Positions 8,836 to 18,020 of a stretch of DNA of 64,000 nt are shown piece after piece (positions within the stretch are counted from its first letter, which is position 1; each line of letters opens with the position of its first letter). The stretch covers positions 3,187,228 to 3,251,227 of the forward strand of contig NZ_KB913024.1 of assembly GCF_000384035.1 (NCBI RefSeq). Reading direction: 5' to 3'. Under the pieces are notes generated by a model. It saw nothing but the letters and a program-made list of their open reading frames with translations, did no database searches and was not told where the DNA came from. This stretch comes from Actinopolyspora mortivallis DSM 44261. GTDB taxonomy: Bacteria > Actinomycetota > Actinomycetes > Mycobacteriales > Pseudonocardiaceae. The translations under genes and the position numbers were made by a program.

Positions 8836-8881
8836 CTCCTAAAGCGGGTGTCGCAGGTTCGAATCCTGCCGAGGGCGCACA
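8836..8881 (+). repeat. Right attachment repeat of the island (tRNA-Arg 3' fragment)
   Basis: These 46 bp are identical to 481-526 and comprise the 3' part of tRNA-Arg(CCT). The 5' half of the tRNA is absent here, so this is not a tRNA gene. It marks the distal end of the island. Confidence 0.93.
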
Positions 8882-9269
8882 ATAGATTAGCCGGTTGACC
8901 TGCGACGGGACGCCAAATCGATCACCGTCGCCTGATCATCACCACTCGCTTCGTGGGGCACATGTGGGGCGGATTTCGTGCCTTGTCTGCCGAGACCGTG
9001 TGAGAGCTGGATGTCGAAAGCCGTACGGCTGCCCGACCTCCTCGATGTCCGTCAGCCCCGATGACAGCGGGAGCCCAGCCTCCGCGGACCCGTCGCACGC
9101 GCGAAGCAGTGCTGCTCCGGTCAGGTGATAAGCCCCGGAGAGGCGTTGGTGCCGGTGACGCTTCGTTGTTAGCGTGTTCGTCCCGAAAGCCGGATCCCAC
9201 CTGCGGACAGCACCGCCCTCGCGGTGGTCGCGATGACACGTGACCTCCTCTCCCCACCTGGCAGGAGGA
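8882..9269. other. Intergenic, no gene recognised
   Basis: About 390 bp of high-GC chromosomal DNA just outside the island. Short open frames on both strands lack family character and run antisense to one another. No clear promoter or structured RNA was seen. Confidence 0.4.
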
Positions 9270-9275
9270 ATGACC

Positions 9276-9473
9276 TTGGACGAGAGGAAAGTAAGTTACG
9301 TCAAGGCGTTTTCCGTGATCCCGGGGATGGTGCTCGTGGCGACCCGCGGAGGAGAACTGGTCCTCGGAGAGACCACGTGGGAAGTTCTCATCGCCCTTTC
9401 CGCGGGAGTCCTCATGACACTGTTCGGAGGGCTCCACTGCGCGTACCTGTTCTCCCGGAAGTTCTCCGAATGA
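9276..9473 (+). CDS. Small membrane protein (65 aa)
   Basis: A short protein with two hydrophobic segments: AFSVIPGMVLVAT near the N-terminus and a stronger helix around VLIALSAGVLMTLFGGLH, ending in basic SRKFSE. AGGAGG at 9263-9268 sits 7 nt before a TTG at 9276; an ATG at 9270 is in the same frame but only 1 nt from the Shine-Dalgarno sequence, so the TTG is preferred. It lies directly beyond the island's right end. No function can be assigned. Confidence 0.55.
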   Translation: MDERKVSYVKAFSVIPGMVLVATRGGELVLGETTWEVLIALSAGVLMTLFGGLHCAYLFSRKFSE

Positions 9474-9545
9474 CGAGTTCCTCTGGGGTGTGAAGGCACC
9501 CACCTCACTCAGGCCCCTGTCGGGGTCGCGAACCCACGACCCGGG

Positions 9546-10613
9546 TTATCGAGTGTGTTGGGCCTTGAGGTACTCGTGACACGAGGGAAGCGTGTTCAGC
9601 AGGTACTTCTGCTCGTCACGAATCCTGTCGAAGACCCGGTGCACGGTTTCCACGGCTTCGGGCATGTGCCGAAGCTTCGGAAGCGGCTTGTCGGGAAGGT
9701 AGCCCAGCCCGGCCAGCACCGAGTAGTAGTTGCTGTTGTTCCAGAAGTTGCGGAACTCCTCCTCGAAGTTGCCGTAGTAGACCTGTGCGTCGTCGGCGGA
9801 CGGAGCGTTGATCGCGAGACCGGCGTCGTAGCAGCGCATCTTCCCCCGTGTCTCCACCACCTCACGGACGGACGTCTCGTCGGAACCGCCGATGTTGAGG
9901 CACAGCCCGTCGGCAGCGGGGGTGGAGGCAGCGCGCAGCGTCGCCTCCACCGCGTCGTCGACGAAGGTGAAGCACCGGGTCTGCCCACCGTCGTCGTAGA
10001 CCACCGGGGGGACACCGCGCAGCGCGCGGTGCACGCCGCGGCTGATGACGAAGGCGGGCCGTTGGCCGGGACCGTACACGTTGAAGTAGCGCAGCACCGT
10101 CGCCCGGAGACCGTGCAGGCGCGCGAACGCGAACGTCACGTGCTCGGCCAGTGCCTTGCTCGTGGAGTAGCACCAGCGGTGTGCCGTCGTGCTGCCCAGA
10201 ACCCGGTCGTCGTCCTCGTGCCACGGCACGTCCGGGTTCCTGCCGTAGACCTCGCTCGTGCTCGCCAGCACCACCTTGGCGCCGGTCCGCTCGGCCGCGT
10301 GCGGCACGTTCCTCGTGCCCTCCAACGCGGTGTCGACGACCTCCAGCGGCCGGTCGAGATAGCGGTCGACACCGACGGTGGCGGCGAGGTGGAAGATCGC
10401 CTCGACCCGCTCCGGCACGACGCGGGTGAGCTGCTCCGGAACACGGACGTCGACACGGACGTGGCGCACCGTTCCGGGGTGTCGCGCGGGATCGTGCTCG
10501 TGTGGCCACGGGGCGGCGTCCACGACGACCACGTCATCCCCCCGTGCGAGCAGGCGTTCCACGAGGTGGCTGCCGATGAAACCGCACCCGCCGGTCACCA
10601 CGAAGCGGGACAT
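9546..10613 (-). CDS. NAD-dependent sugar epimerase/dehydratase with a foreign C-terminus (chimera)
   Basis: The first ~255 residues are an extended SDR sugar-nucleotide enzyme: FVVTGGCGFIGSHLVE (NAD-binding GxxGxxG), FHLAATVGVD, the catalytic YxxxK in YSTSKALAEH, and LRYFNVYGPGQ. After ETSVREVVE the expected epimerase ending stops and ~97 residues follow that do not fit the fold: RMRCYD-like start, INAPSADD, FWNNSNYYSVLAGLGYLP, and LLNTLPSCHEYL. From memory this resembles the C-terminal region of FAD-dependent halogenases. A deletion that fused two genes would explain it. The start is ATG 10613 behind GGGAGG; the gene follows the UDP-sugar dehydrogenase by 4 nt, so they are probably co-transcribed. 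Enzyme activity after loss of the native C-terminal substrate domain is doubtful. Confidence 0.75.
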   Translation of the reverse strand: MSRFVVTGGCGFIGSHLVERLLARGDDVVVVDAAPWPHEHDPARHPGTVRHVRVDVRVPEQLTRVVPERVEAIFHLAATVGVDRYLDRPLEVVDTALEGTRNVPHAAERTGAKVVLASTSEVYGRNPDVPWHEDDDRVLGSTTAHRWCYSTSKALAEHVTFAFARLHGLRATVLRYFNVYGPGQRPAFVISRGVHRALRGVPPVVYDDGGQTRCFTFVDDAVEATLRAASTPAADGLCLNIGGSDETSVREVVETRGKMRCYDAGLAINAPSADDAQVYYGNFEEEFRNFWNNSNYYSVLAGLGYLPDKPLPKLRHMPEAVETVHRVFDRIRDEQKYLLNTLPSCHEYLKAQHTR

Positions 10614-10617
10614 GGAC

Positions 10618-11970
10618 TCACCTCCCGACTCCGCCATAGCGGAGTCCGCACCTCTCGATGCTGCCGATCACGTCCCCGGTGAAGTAGGCGCGGCCGTCGA
10701 ACACCAGGCATCCCTCGGCGGTCGAGCGGGCGAGCTCGCCGAAATCGAGGTCCTCCATCACCCTGTGCCACGCCAGAACCGCGACGCAGTCGGCGCCGGA
10801 GGCTGCCTCGTAGGCCGAGACGCACGGGGTCACACCGAACATCGTCTCGACCTCGCGGGGGTCGGCGAGGGGGTCGTACACCGACACCGCCACCCCGCGG
10901 CGGCGCAACCGTTCGACCACCGGCAGCGTCGGGGTCTCGCGCAGGTCACCGGTGTTGTTCTTGTAGGCCAGCCCGAGCACGGCCACAGTGGACTCCCGAG
11001 GGGCGCGGCCCCGCACCCGCAGGTCCTCCAGGATCATCTCGCAGGTGTGGTGCGGCATCGAGTCGTTGACCTCGCGGGCCGTGGGGACGGTTCGCAGCCG
11101 CACGCCCCGTTCCCGCGCCGCCCGGTGCACCATCCACGGGTCCTTGGTCAGGCACGAGCCGCCGACACCGACACTGGGAAGCAGCACGTTGACCGGGCCG
11201 TTGCCGCGACGGATGGTGTTCGCCGCGGCGATGACCCGGAGCGAATCGACCCCGAAAGCCGTGCAGAACCTTCCCACCTCGTTGGCCAGGGCGATGTTGT
11301 GGTCGATCCACCAGTTGTTGACCAGTTTGACGATCTCGGCGGCCTCGACCGGTTCCACCGGGTGCACCTCGACGCCGAGACCGCGCCGCCAGAACGCCTG
11401 CGCCGCGCGGGAACTGTCCGGACACCATCCCCCGACCACGATCGGGAAGGTGCTCAGCTCGTGGAGTGCACTGCCTTCGGAAAGCCGTTCGGGGCTGAAC
11501 GCGAGACCGAAGTCCTCGCCGCAACGCAGCCCTCCGCTCTCCAGCAGCGGCACGAGGAGGTTCCTGGTCGTTCCCGGCGGCACCGTGCTCTTGGCGATCA
11601 CGAGCTGTCCCCGCCGCAGACGCCGTCCGAGCTCGTGACAGGCGTGCCTGAGTTGCTCGTCGTCCAGGGTTCCGTCGTCCCGCACCGGGGTGCCGACCGT
11701 GACCAGCACCACGTCGGCCTCGGAGGTGACACGGCAGTCGTCGGTGACCGACAAACGCGGGCCACCGAGCCACCGCCCCATGAGTTCGCTCAACCCGGGC
11801 TCGTTGAGCCGCACGTACCCAGCGTTGAGCTCCGCGACGCGCCCGGCGTCGCTGTCGACACCGATGACACGCGCCCCCCGCTCGGCCAGGGCGGCGGCCA
11901 CGCACGAGCCCACGTACCCGAGCCCGACGACGGCGACGGTCGGCTGTTCGGTATCCGCGAAAAAGCGCAC
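10618..11970 (-). CDS. UDP-glucose/GDP-mannose dehydrogenase family protein
   Basis: A 450-aa NAD-dependent four-electron sugar-nucleotide dehydrogenase that oxidises a C6 hydroxyl (or the C6 of an N-acetyl-hexosamine) to the acid. The N-terminal Rossmann domain has VAVVGLGYVGSCVAAALAE; STVPPGTT and the lysine-bearing EIVKLVNNWW follow; the catalytic cysteine is in VGGSCLTKDP; the C-terminal UDP-binding domain contains LGLAYKNNTGDLRETP. The GTG start at 11970 has a purine-rich GGGAGCGGG before it. It forms a two-gene unit with the chimeric epimerase downstream, an arrangement seen in polysaccharide or glycosylation clusters. No glycosyltransferase is adjacent, so this may be the remnant of a larger locus. 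Exact sugar is unknown. Confidence 0.88.
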   Translation of the reverse strand: MRFFADTEQPTVAVVGLGYVGSCVAAALAERGARVIGVDSDAGRVAELNAGYVRLNEPGLSELMGRWLGGPRLSVTDDCRVTSEADVVLVTVGTPVRDDGTLDDEQLRHACHELGRRLRRGQLVIAKSTVPPGTTRNLLVPLLESGGLRCGEDFGLAFSPERLSEGSALHELSTFPIVVGGWCPDSSRAAQAFWRRGLGVEVHPVEPVEAAEIVKLVNNWWIDHNIALANEVGRFCTAFGVDSLRVIAAANTIRRGNGPVNVLLPSVGVGGSCLTKDPWMVHRAARERGVRLRTVPTAREVNDSMPHHTCEMILEDLRVRGRAPRESTVAVLGLAYKNNTGDLRETPTLPVVERLRRRGVAVSVYDPLADPREVETMFGVTPCVSAYEAASGADCVAVLAWHRVMEDLDFGELARSTAEGCLVFDGRAYFTGDVIGSIERCGLRYGGVGR

Positions 11971-12399
11971 ATCCCGCTCCCCTCAACCCTCGTTCGGGTG
12001 AGATCGACGGCGAATCAGTGAATCCCCGGCGGATGCGGACAGCTCCGACGGAGTTTCTCCGGACCCTAGTCGTTCCCGGGTGTGCGGGACGCGGTTCCGT
12101 TTTTCCGGAGGGAATTCCTACTCGCGTACGTGATGCCGACCCTCGTGGAAGGAGCCCGCGTTCCCACGACGGCACTGCGATCTCGTCGTTGCCGGCACCG
12201 GCACGAACTCGTGGGCGACCGAGCGCCCCCGGCGACGGTTCCTCCCGGCCGGACGACCCAGGTAAGGAGAATCGGCGGTCGTGTCAAGCCTTTTCCGACA
12301 ATTCTGTGAATCCCGCACGAGCATCCACGCCGATTTCCCGGCGGCGCGTAGCATGGTCGCCGGAAAAGGGAAACGTCTTTTCGCAGAACGGGGCGCGAC
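11971..12399. other. Divergent intergenic region, nothing recognised
   Basis: About 430 bp between the minus-strand dehydrogenase and the plus-strand helicase. Open frames here look like GC-rich shadows. Promoters for both divergent genes should lie here but no clear -35/-10 pair was identified. Confidence 0.4.
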
Positions 12400-14289
12400 T
12401 TGTCGATCACTTCTCCGTCCCGGCCGCACGCCCCGCTGCCGGGCAACCTGCAGGCGAGTTTCGTGGTCGAGTCGGACGGTTTCGCCTGGTGGGGGGTCGA
12501 CGATCCGGCCGGGACCGCCGAGGAACTCGGCCTGCCGCCGGGGGACGAAACCTCGTTGACCCTGGCGCTGCCGGACAGCACCGGAAGAAGGATCACACCC
12601 CGCACGGTGCCGGCGACGCTCGTCGCCGCGGAACCGGCGGTGGTAACCCTGTCTTCCTGGTCACCGCCGGAGAAAGTCGGATGCTCCCTGCGGGTCTGGG
12701 CCCGCATCGCCGCCGCGATCCACCACGGCGAGCCCACCGACGGGCTCGTCGGACTCCTTCCCACCGCCGGTCACGCCGTTCTCGGTCTGGACCGCACCAC
12801 GATCTGGTCGGCCTCGGCCGCCGTCGACGCCGCGCGCCGCGCTGTCACCAGGGCCCGGACCCGCGACTCCTCCTCGCCGCAGGCGGTGCTGCGCCCCTAC
12901 CAACGCGCCGGGGTGGCCTGGCTGCGCGCCGCCTCCGAACACGGCGGCGGCGTGCTCGCCGACGACATGGGACTCGGCAAGACCGTGCAGGCGATCGCGC
13001 TGTTGTGGGAGTGCCGAGAGCAGCCCAACCTGGTCGTGTGTCCCACCTCGCTGCTCGGTAACTGGTCCCGCGAGCTGGCCCGGTTCGCCCCGGACGTCGA
13101 CGTGCTGACCCACACCGGCCCGGACCGGTCGCGGACACTGGAGACGGCACGGCCCGGAACCGTCGTGCTCACCACCTACGGGGTGCTGCGCGGCGACGCG
13201 GCCCTGTCCGACAGGTCCTGGCAGGCTGTGGTCCTCGACGAGGCCCAGCAGATCAAGAACCCCGACTCACTGGGCTCCCGGGCAGCACGCGAGTTGCGGG
13301 CCGAACTGCGCATCGCCATGACCGGTACACCGGTCGAGAACCGGCTCGACGAACTGTGGTCGCTGATGGCGTTCACCAATCCCGGTCTGCTCGGCACCCA
13401 CGCGCGCTTCAGAAGGCGTTTCGTGGGGCCCGTCCAGCGGAACAACTCGCGGGCCGCCGCCCAACGGCTGCACGAAATCGTCGGTCCCCACATTCTTCGC
13501 CGTCGCAAGGAGGACGTCGCCCCGGAGCTGCCGAGCAAGCTGGAGACCAGCGTCGTGTGCGCGATGACCGACGAGCAGGAACGACTCTACCGAGCCAGCC
13601 TGAACGAGGCTTTCGAGGAGGGGTTCGGGTCCGGAACGAGTCGCCGCGGCCGGATCCTGGCCCTGCTCACCCGTCTCAAGCAGATCTGCAACCATCCCGA
13701 ACTCGTGAGCGCGGAGGGCAAACCGCTGGCCGGCCGGTCCGGCAAACTCGACCGGGCTACCGAGATGCTCGCCGAGCTCACGTCGAACGGGGCCCGGGCC
13801 CTGGTGTTCACGCAGTACCGCGGGACCGGGGAGCTGCTCGCCGAGCACTTCCGCGACGAGCTGGCCACGGACGAGGTTCCGTTCCTGCACGGCGGTCTGG
13901 GCACCGGGGCACGACAGGAGATCGTCACCCGTTTCCAGGACGATCCCCAGGGGCCCGCCGTGCTCATCCTGAGCCTGCGCGCGGCGGGTTTCGGTCTCAA
14001 CCTGACCCGCGCCACACACGTGCTGCACTACGACCGGTGGTGGAATCCGGCTGTGGAGGACCAGGCCAGCGACCGGGCTCACCGGATCGGCCAGGACCGC
14101 ACGGTCACCGTCCACACGCTACTGACCGAACGCACCCTGGAAGAAGCCATCGCCGAGATGCACGAGGGCAAACGGTCCCTCGCGGGAACGGCCACGGGCG
14201 AGAGCACCGGCATCGACACCGATCTGACACGACTGTCGGACGAGCAACTCCACGAACTGCTCCTGCCGAGACACGAGGGCCGACCTTGA
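12400..14289 (+). CDS. SNF2/SWI2-family DNA-dependent ATPase (HepA/RapA-like helicase)
   Basis: A 629-aa superfamily 2 motor. Motif I is DDMGLGKT, motif II is DEAQ (VVLDEAQQIKN), motif III is MTGTPVENRLDELWS, and the second RecA-like lobe carries VFTQYRGTG, GLNLTRATHVLHYDRWWNPAVE and the arginine-finger block QASDRAHRIGQ. The N-terminal ~170 residues contain a bacterial SNF2-associated region. Such proteins translocate on duplex DNA to remodel protein-DNA complexes and assist transcription or repair. The TTG start at 12400 is weakly supported. The stop overlaps the next gene, which encodes a SWIM zinc-finger protein, a pairing seen widely in actinomycetes. Confidence 0.93.
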   Translation: MSITSPSRPHAPLPGNLQASFVVESDGFAWWGVDDPAGTAEELGLPPGDETSLTLALPDSTGRRITPRTVPATLVAAEPAVVTLSSWSPPEKVGCSLRVWARIAAAIHHGEPTDGLVGLLPTAGHAVLGLDRTTIWSASAAVDAARRAVTRARTRDSSSPQAVLRPYQRAGVAWLRAASEHGGGVLADDMGLGKTVQAIALLWECREQPNLVVCPTSLLGNWSRELARFAPDVDVLTHTGPDRSRTLETARPGTVVLTTYGVLRGDAALSDRSWQAVVLDEAQQIKNPDSLGSRAARELRAELRIAMTGTPVENRLDELWSLMAFTNPGLLGTHARFRRRFVGPVQRNNSRAAAQRLHEIVGPHILRRRKEDVAPELPSKLETSVVCAMTDEQERLYRASLNEAFEEGFGSGTSRRGRILALLTRLKQICNHPELVSAEGKPLAGRSGKLDRATEMLAELTSNGARALVFTQYRGTGELLAEHFRDELATDEVPFLHGGLGTGARQEIVTRFQDDPQGPAVLILSLRAAGFGLNLTRATHVLHYDRWWNPAVEDQASDRAHRIGQDRTVTVHTLLTERTLEEAIAEMHEGKRSLAGTATGESTGIDTDLTRLSDEQLHELLLPRHEGRP

Positions 14290-14828
14290 ACAGCGAATTC
14301 GGTACCACGGCCTGGGGACGGGACTGGCGACGTCTCGCCGAACCCACCTCACTGACCCGACCTGATCCGGCCCTGCCCAAGGCGCGTTCGCTGGCGCGTC
14401 GCGACCACGTCACCGACGTGGAACTCCGTCCCGGCGAGATCACGGCCGTCGTGCACCACAGCGGTTCGCACCGCGTGCGCGTGGACATGCCGGTCTGGGA
14501 CCGGGAACACGTCGAGCGGGCCCGGGAGCTGGTGACCGGCCACGGCGACGACCTCCCTGACACCGTCCACAGCGCCCTCGTTCGGGCCGGCCAACCACCC
14601 GCCCCCCAACCGGACGTGGTGACCACGAACTGTGACTGCACCGGGCGCAAGCGCCCGTGCGTGCACATCCTGGCCGCTTTCTTCGAGATCGCGCGCCAGC
14701 TCGACCACCGACCGCGGCTGGCTCTGGCGCTGCGCGGCGTGGAGGACTCACACTCGCCACCGAGCACGGCACGCGTTCCGATCGGTCTCCTCGACCCGAC
14801 GGACTTCTACGGCGAGACCGGCCGGTGA
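14286..14828 (+). CDS. SWIM zinc-finger protein
   Basis: A 180-aa protein with the SWIM zinc-binding signature CDC-(6 residues)-CVH (CDCTGRKRPCVH) about two thirds along, preceded by VDMPVWDREHVERAREL. SWIM domains bind DNA or partner proteins. The TTG start at 14286 overlaps the helicase stop codon (14287-14289), indicating translational coupling; it is probably a partner of that SNF2 motor. The downstream hairpin at 14945-14983 ends this operon. Confidence 0.85.
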   Translation: MNSEFGTTAWGRDWRRLAEPTSLTRPDPALPKARSLARRDHVTDVELRPGEITAVVHHSGSHRVRVDMPVWDREHVERARELVTGHGDDLPDTVHSALVRAGQPPAPQPDVVTTNCDCTGRKRPCVHILAAFFEIARQLDHRPRLALALRGVEDSHSPPSTARVPIGLLDPTDFYGETGR

Positions 14829-14944
14829 ACGGTTCCGGTCACGGTGCCGCTCCCGGGGGCGGCGCGGACGCCGGACCAGAACCGCCGTCCTCGTCGCGGC
14901 CTGTTCCGCCCCCGGGGAGGAACACACGACCTCCCATGTGCACG

Positions 14945-14983
14945 CCACGCCCCGGACCTCACGCGGAGGTTTCCGGGGCGTGG
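14945..14983. terminator. Hairpin terminator between convergent genes
   Basis: CCACGCCCCGGA (14945-14956) and TCCGGGGCGTGG (14972-14983) form a perfect 12-bp stem with a 15-nt loop, between the plus-strand SWIM gene and the minus-strand DUF4190 gene. No clear T-tract, as is common in actinomycetes; likely bidirectional. Confidence 0.7.
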
Positions 14984-15020
14984 TGCGCGTTCACCCCGAA
15001 CCGGATCAGGAGGGGCAGCC

Positions 15021-15689
15021 TCAGAATCCGGTGTTGCCGTTGCAGTTCACCACGGCGTGGGGCCCGTTGCTGGTGTTCTCGGCGAGCACCTCACCGTCGA
15101 CGGTGATCTTGCAGGCGATCTCACCGCCTTCCTGACCGTTCTGGGCGGTCAACGAGTAGAACTCCACCCCTTCGGCGGCCTCGGTCTTCTGGGACCACGG
15201 CAGTTCCGCGTTGGTGTCCTGGCTGGTCTGAGTGCCCTTGCCATAGGTGACCGAAGCGACGCTGCCCGAGCCGGTGATCTCGTAGACCACCTGTCCGGCA
15301 CCGTCGCCCTGCTCGGTCCCCGAACCACCCTGCTCGTCCCGGGACGGAGCGCCCTGTCCTCCTCCAGGGCCGGTGTTCATGTTGTCAAGCTGCTTGTCCA
15401 CCTCGTTGACGAGCACGGTGAACACCACGATGGACACGACGAGGGCGACCACACCGGCGGCGAGCCCGATATAGCTCATGACCATGTTGGTCGCCGTGCC
15501 CTTGTGCGCGCGCACCACGGCGATGACGCCGAAGATGATCGCCAGAATCCCCAGAATGAACCCGAGAAAACCGATGACCGGGATCCAGGCGAGCAGGATC
15601 CCGACGATTCCCAGCACGAGGGCGGTGATCCCCATGCCGTTCTTGGGCGCCGCAGCCGAGCCCCCCGACTGCTGATGCGTGTCCGTCAC
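15021..15689 (-). CDS. DUF4190/MmpS-like membrane protein
   Basis: The N-terminal half has two membrane segments with glycine-rich helices (ALVLGIVGILLAWIPVIGFLGFILG region and GLAAGVVALVVSIVVF), typical of DUF4190. After a low-complexity linker (GPGGGQGAPSRDEQGG) comes an extracytoplasmic domain with VVYEITGSGSVASVTY and ELPWSQKTEA, which resembles MmpS-type accessory domains. Two cysteines near the C-terminus (IACKIT, VVNCNG) may form a disulfide. GTG start at 15689 with AAGGAGAGA upstream. 222 aa. In mycobacteria MmpS proteins assist MmpL exporters; no MmpL gene is nearby, so the partner is unknown. Confidence 0.75.
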   Translation of the reverse strand: MTDTHQQSGGSAAAPKNGMGITALVLGIVGILLAWIPVIGFLGFILGILAIIFGVIAVVRAHKGTATNMVMSYIGLAAGVVALVVSIVVFTVLVNEVDKQLDNMNTGPGGGQGAPSRDEQGGSGTEQGDGAGQVVYEITGSGSVASVTYGKGTQTSQDTNAELPWSQKTEAAEGVEFYSLTAQNGQEGGEIACKITVDGEVLAENTSNGPHAVVNCNGNTGF

Positions 15690-15835
15690 ACTCTCTCCTT
15701 GTCACAACGCCAGCGGCATCCTTCAGGGATATCGTCGGAGGAGACACAGCCGTTTCGGAACGTGTGGTCACGAAACGGACACGATCAAACAAAACCACCG
15801 TGGCCACCTGCTCGAAACAGGTCGTGCGGAACCCG

Positions 15836-17353
15836 TCAGGCCCGCACGGCCCGGCTCTCCGAGTCCGGTTCGGTCATGGGCCCGGACCAGTCCCGCTGGG
15901 GACGGTGGCCGATCCCGTTGCACACCACGATGGCCAGCAGGGCGACGATCCAGCCGGGGATCATCTCGTAGACGCCGGTGCCGCTGAGCGCCTCCACGTT
16001 CTGCCACACCACGACGGTGACGGCCCCACCGACGATGCCGCCGAGAGCGCCGGTCCAGGTCATCCGGGGCCAGAACAGCGACAGCAGAATCACCGGTCCG
16101 AAGGCGGAGCCGAAGCCCGCCCACGCGTAGGAGACGATGTCCAGCACCGCTCCCCCGCCGAGCGCGATCACGTAGGCGACGATCGCCACCAGGATCACCG
16201 TGGCACGCCCGACCCACACGAGGGCGCGTTCCGAGGCGGCCCTGTGGACGAAGGCGCGGTAGAAGTCCTCGGTCAGCGCGGTGGAGGCGACGAGCAGCTG
16301 ACTGTCGGCGGTGGACATGATCGCGGCCAGCACCGCGGCCAGCAGCACGCCCGCGACCCAGGGGTTCAGCAGTTCACGGGCCAGGGCGATGAACACCCGC
16401 TCCGGGTTGTCCAACGGCTGGTCCAGCAGGCCGATGCCGACCAGCCCGACCAGGGAGGCACCGAGCAGGGTCACCAGCACCCAGCTGGTGCTGATGCGGC
16501 GGGCCACGGGGATGTGGTGCACGCTGCGGATGCCCATGAACCGCGCCAGGATGTGCGGCTGACCGAAGTAGCCCGGTCCCCAGGCGAGCAGGGACACGAT
16601 CGAGACGAAGCCCAGTCCGCCGCCCGCCGACCAGGTGCCGTCGGTGAAACTGGCCTGCCGGCCCATGTCCAGCAACGCCGGGGTGCGTTCGGCGAGCGCA
16701 CCACCCAGGCCACCGAAACCGCCCAACAGGGCGATGCCCATCAGCGGGAGCACCAGCAGCGCCAGGAACATCATCGTTCCCTGCACCACGTCGGTGAAGC
16801 TCACCGCGAGGAACCCGCCGAGGAAGGCGTACATCACGATCACCGCCACGGACACGGTGATCGCCAGCCTCGAGTCCACGCCGAAGACGTCCTCGAACAG
16901 CACACCGCCCGCGACGAGACCGCTGGAGACGTAGACGGTGAAGAACACCACGATCACCAGCGCCGACACCAGGCGGAGCGAACGGGTCCCGTCCTCGAAC
17001 CGCGACTCCAGGTAGGCCGACAGGCTCACCGCGTTACTCGCCCGTTCGGTGTAGGTACGCAGCCGCGGAGCGACGAGCAGCCAGTTGAGGTAGGTGCCCG
17101 CGGCCAGCCCTATCGCGATCCAGGTGGCTCCCACTCCCTGGGCGTAGACCGCCCCGGGAAGACCGAGCAACAGCCAGCCGGACATGTCACTGGCCTGCGC
17201 CGACAGCGCCGCCGTCGGCGCGTTCAGGCGGCGACCGCCGAGCGCGAAGTCCGCGAGGGTGTTGGTCCGCCGGTACACCCACACCCCGATCACGATCATG
17301 ACGACCAGATACGCGGCGAAGGTCGTCAGCACCGATGGGCTGATGTCAAACAC
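15836..17353 (-). CDS. putP: Sodium/solute symporter, PutP-like (proline)
   Basis: A 505-aa SSS-family (LeuT-fold) transporter with about 13 membrane helices. The start region FAAYLVVMIVIGVWVYRRT, then ALSAQASDMSGWLLLGLPGAVY, GYFGQPHILARFMG and IMSTADSQLLVASTAL are signatures of PutP-type Na+/proline symporters, with sodium- and substrate-binding residues in the ASDMSGW and STADSQLL stretches. GTG 17353 was chosen because AAGGAG is 6 nt upstream and the membrane region begins at once; a longer open frame upstream has no family character. Proline uptake fits osmoadaptation, but substrate could also be another amino acid. Monocistronic. Confidence 0.88.
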   Translation of the reverse strand: MFDISPSVLTTFAAYLVVMIVIGVWVYRRTNTLADFALGGRRLNAPTAALSAQASDMSGWLLLGLPGAVYAQGVGATWIAIGLAAGTYLNWLLVAPRLRTYTERASNAVSLSAYLESRFEDGTRSLRLVSALVIVVFFTVYVSSGLVAGGVLFEDVFGVDSRLAITVSVAVIVMYAFLGGFLAVSFTDVVQGTMMFLALLVLPLMGIALLGGFGGLGGALAERTPALLDMGRQASFTDGTWSAGGGLGFVSIVSLLAWGPGYFGQPHILARFMGIRSVHHIPVARRISTSWVLVTLLGASLVGLVGIGLLDQPLDNPERVFIALARELLNPWVAGVLLAAVLAAIMSTADSQLLVASTALTEDFYRAFVHRAASERALVWVGRATVILVAIVAYVIALGGGAVLDIVSYAWAGFGSAFGPVILLSLFWPRMTWTGALGGIVGGAVTVVVWQNVEALSGTGVYEMIPGWIVALLAIVVCNGIGHRPQRDWSGPMTEPDSESRAVRA

Positions 17354-18020
17354 TGCTACTCCTTCGGCCGAGGGGACACATGCTTTCCCGACGAGGCGGA
17401 CTGCTGGGGCGGTGTTCGCGACTTGAGGCCGGCATGTGTGTTCGCGGTAAGTGTGCGGTGGATAGTAGGTGACCTCGCCCACGGCGTATTCATGTGGTCC
17501 GACATGAGTTCCCGTGTTTTCTTGTCCGGACGAACAACGGGCGGGTCGGCGCCGAGGGGGTCGGCGCGGGGTTCGCACGTGATTCCCGGGATTTCTCGCG
17601 CTGTGTCATCGTTCCCACACGAAACGTGCCGGTCTCCGGAGACCGTGAATCCGTTTCCTTCCCCTGGTGAGACGCGCCGGGGAATCACCGGAGTCCCCTC
17701 GCCCGGCAAGACGGAAAACCCCCGGAATCCGGAAACGACGAAAAAGAATCTCCGCGCGAACGCTCCCGACGGGAAACGTTCTCCCCGACCCCCTGGCCGG
17801 GACGGGCCGTTCCGCCGCTCACCGCCCCCGCGTCGTGGAATATTCACCGTCGTCGGTGGGCACACGCCTTCTCACTCGTTCAGCGGGCGATATCGCTTCC
17901 GTGTCCGACATATCATCGCGTGTTCCGATGTTTCCGACGGGCACGGACACGTTTCGGTTCGACACGTCGGAACCCCGAATCGGAAGGATCCGATCGACAT
18001 CGTTCCCGACGGGAGTCGTC
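17354..18020. other. Long divergent intergenic region
   Basis: About 670 bp between the symporter (minus) and the P450 gene (plus). Open frames spanning it on both strands look non-coding. It must hold both promoters; no strong consensus or riboswitch fold was recognised. Confidence 0.4.

Larger units (their letters stand above)
481..8881. mobile_element. tRNA-Arg-integrated island carrying a restriction-modification set
   Basis: An 8.36-kb element (one repeat plus the intervening DNA is 8,355 bp) lies between perfect 46-bp direct repeats. The integrase gene is immediately inside the tRNA-proximal end, as usual for tRNA-targeting integrative elements. The interior is compositionally mixed: GC-rich integrase and phosphotransferase, very AT-rich 2043-4463 and 5310-5615, then a moderate-GC R-M set. 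No replication, conjugation or excisionase gene is seen, and the integrase is frameshifted, so the element is probably a non-mobile cargo island unless a helper supplies recombinase. The boundaries are directly visible; mobility status is inferred. Confidence 0.92.

Noticed and set aside
8821-8881. Possible second tRNA-Arg gene
   Set aside because: Only the part from the anticodon loop onward is present; the 5' acceptor arm and D arm are missing. It is the att repeat of the island.
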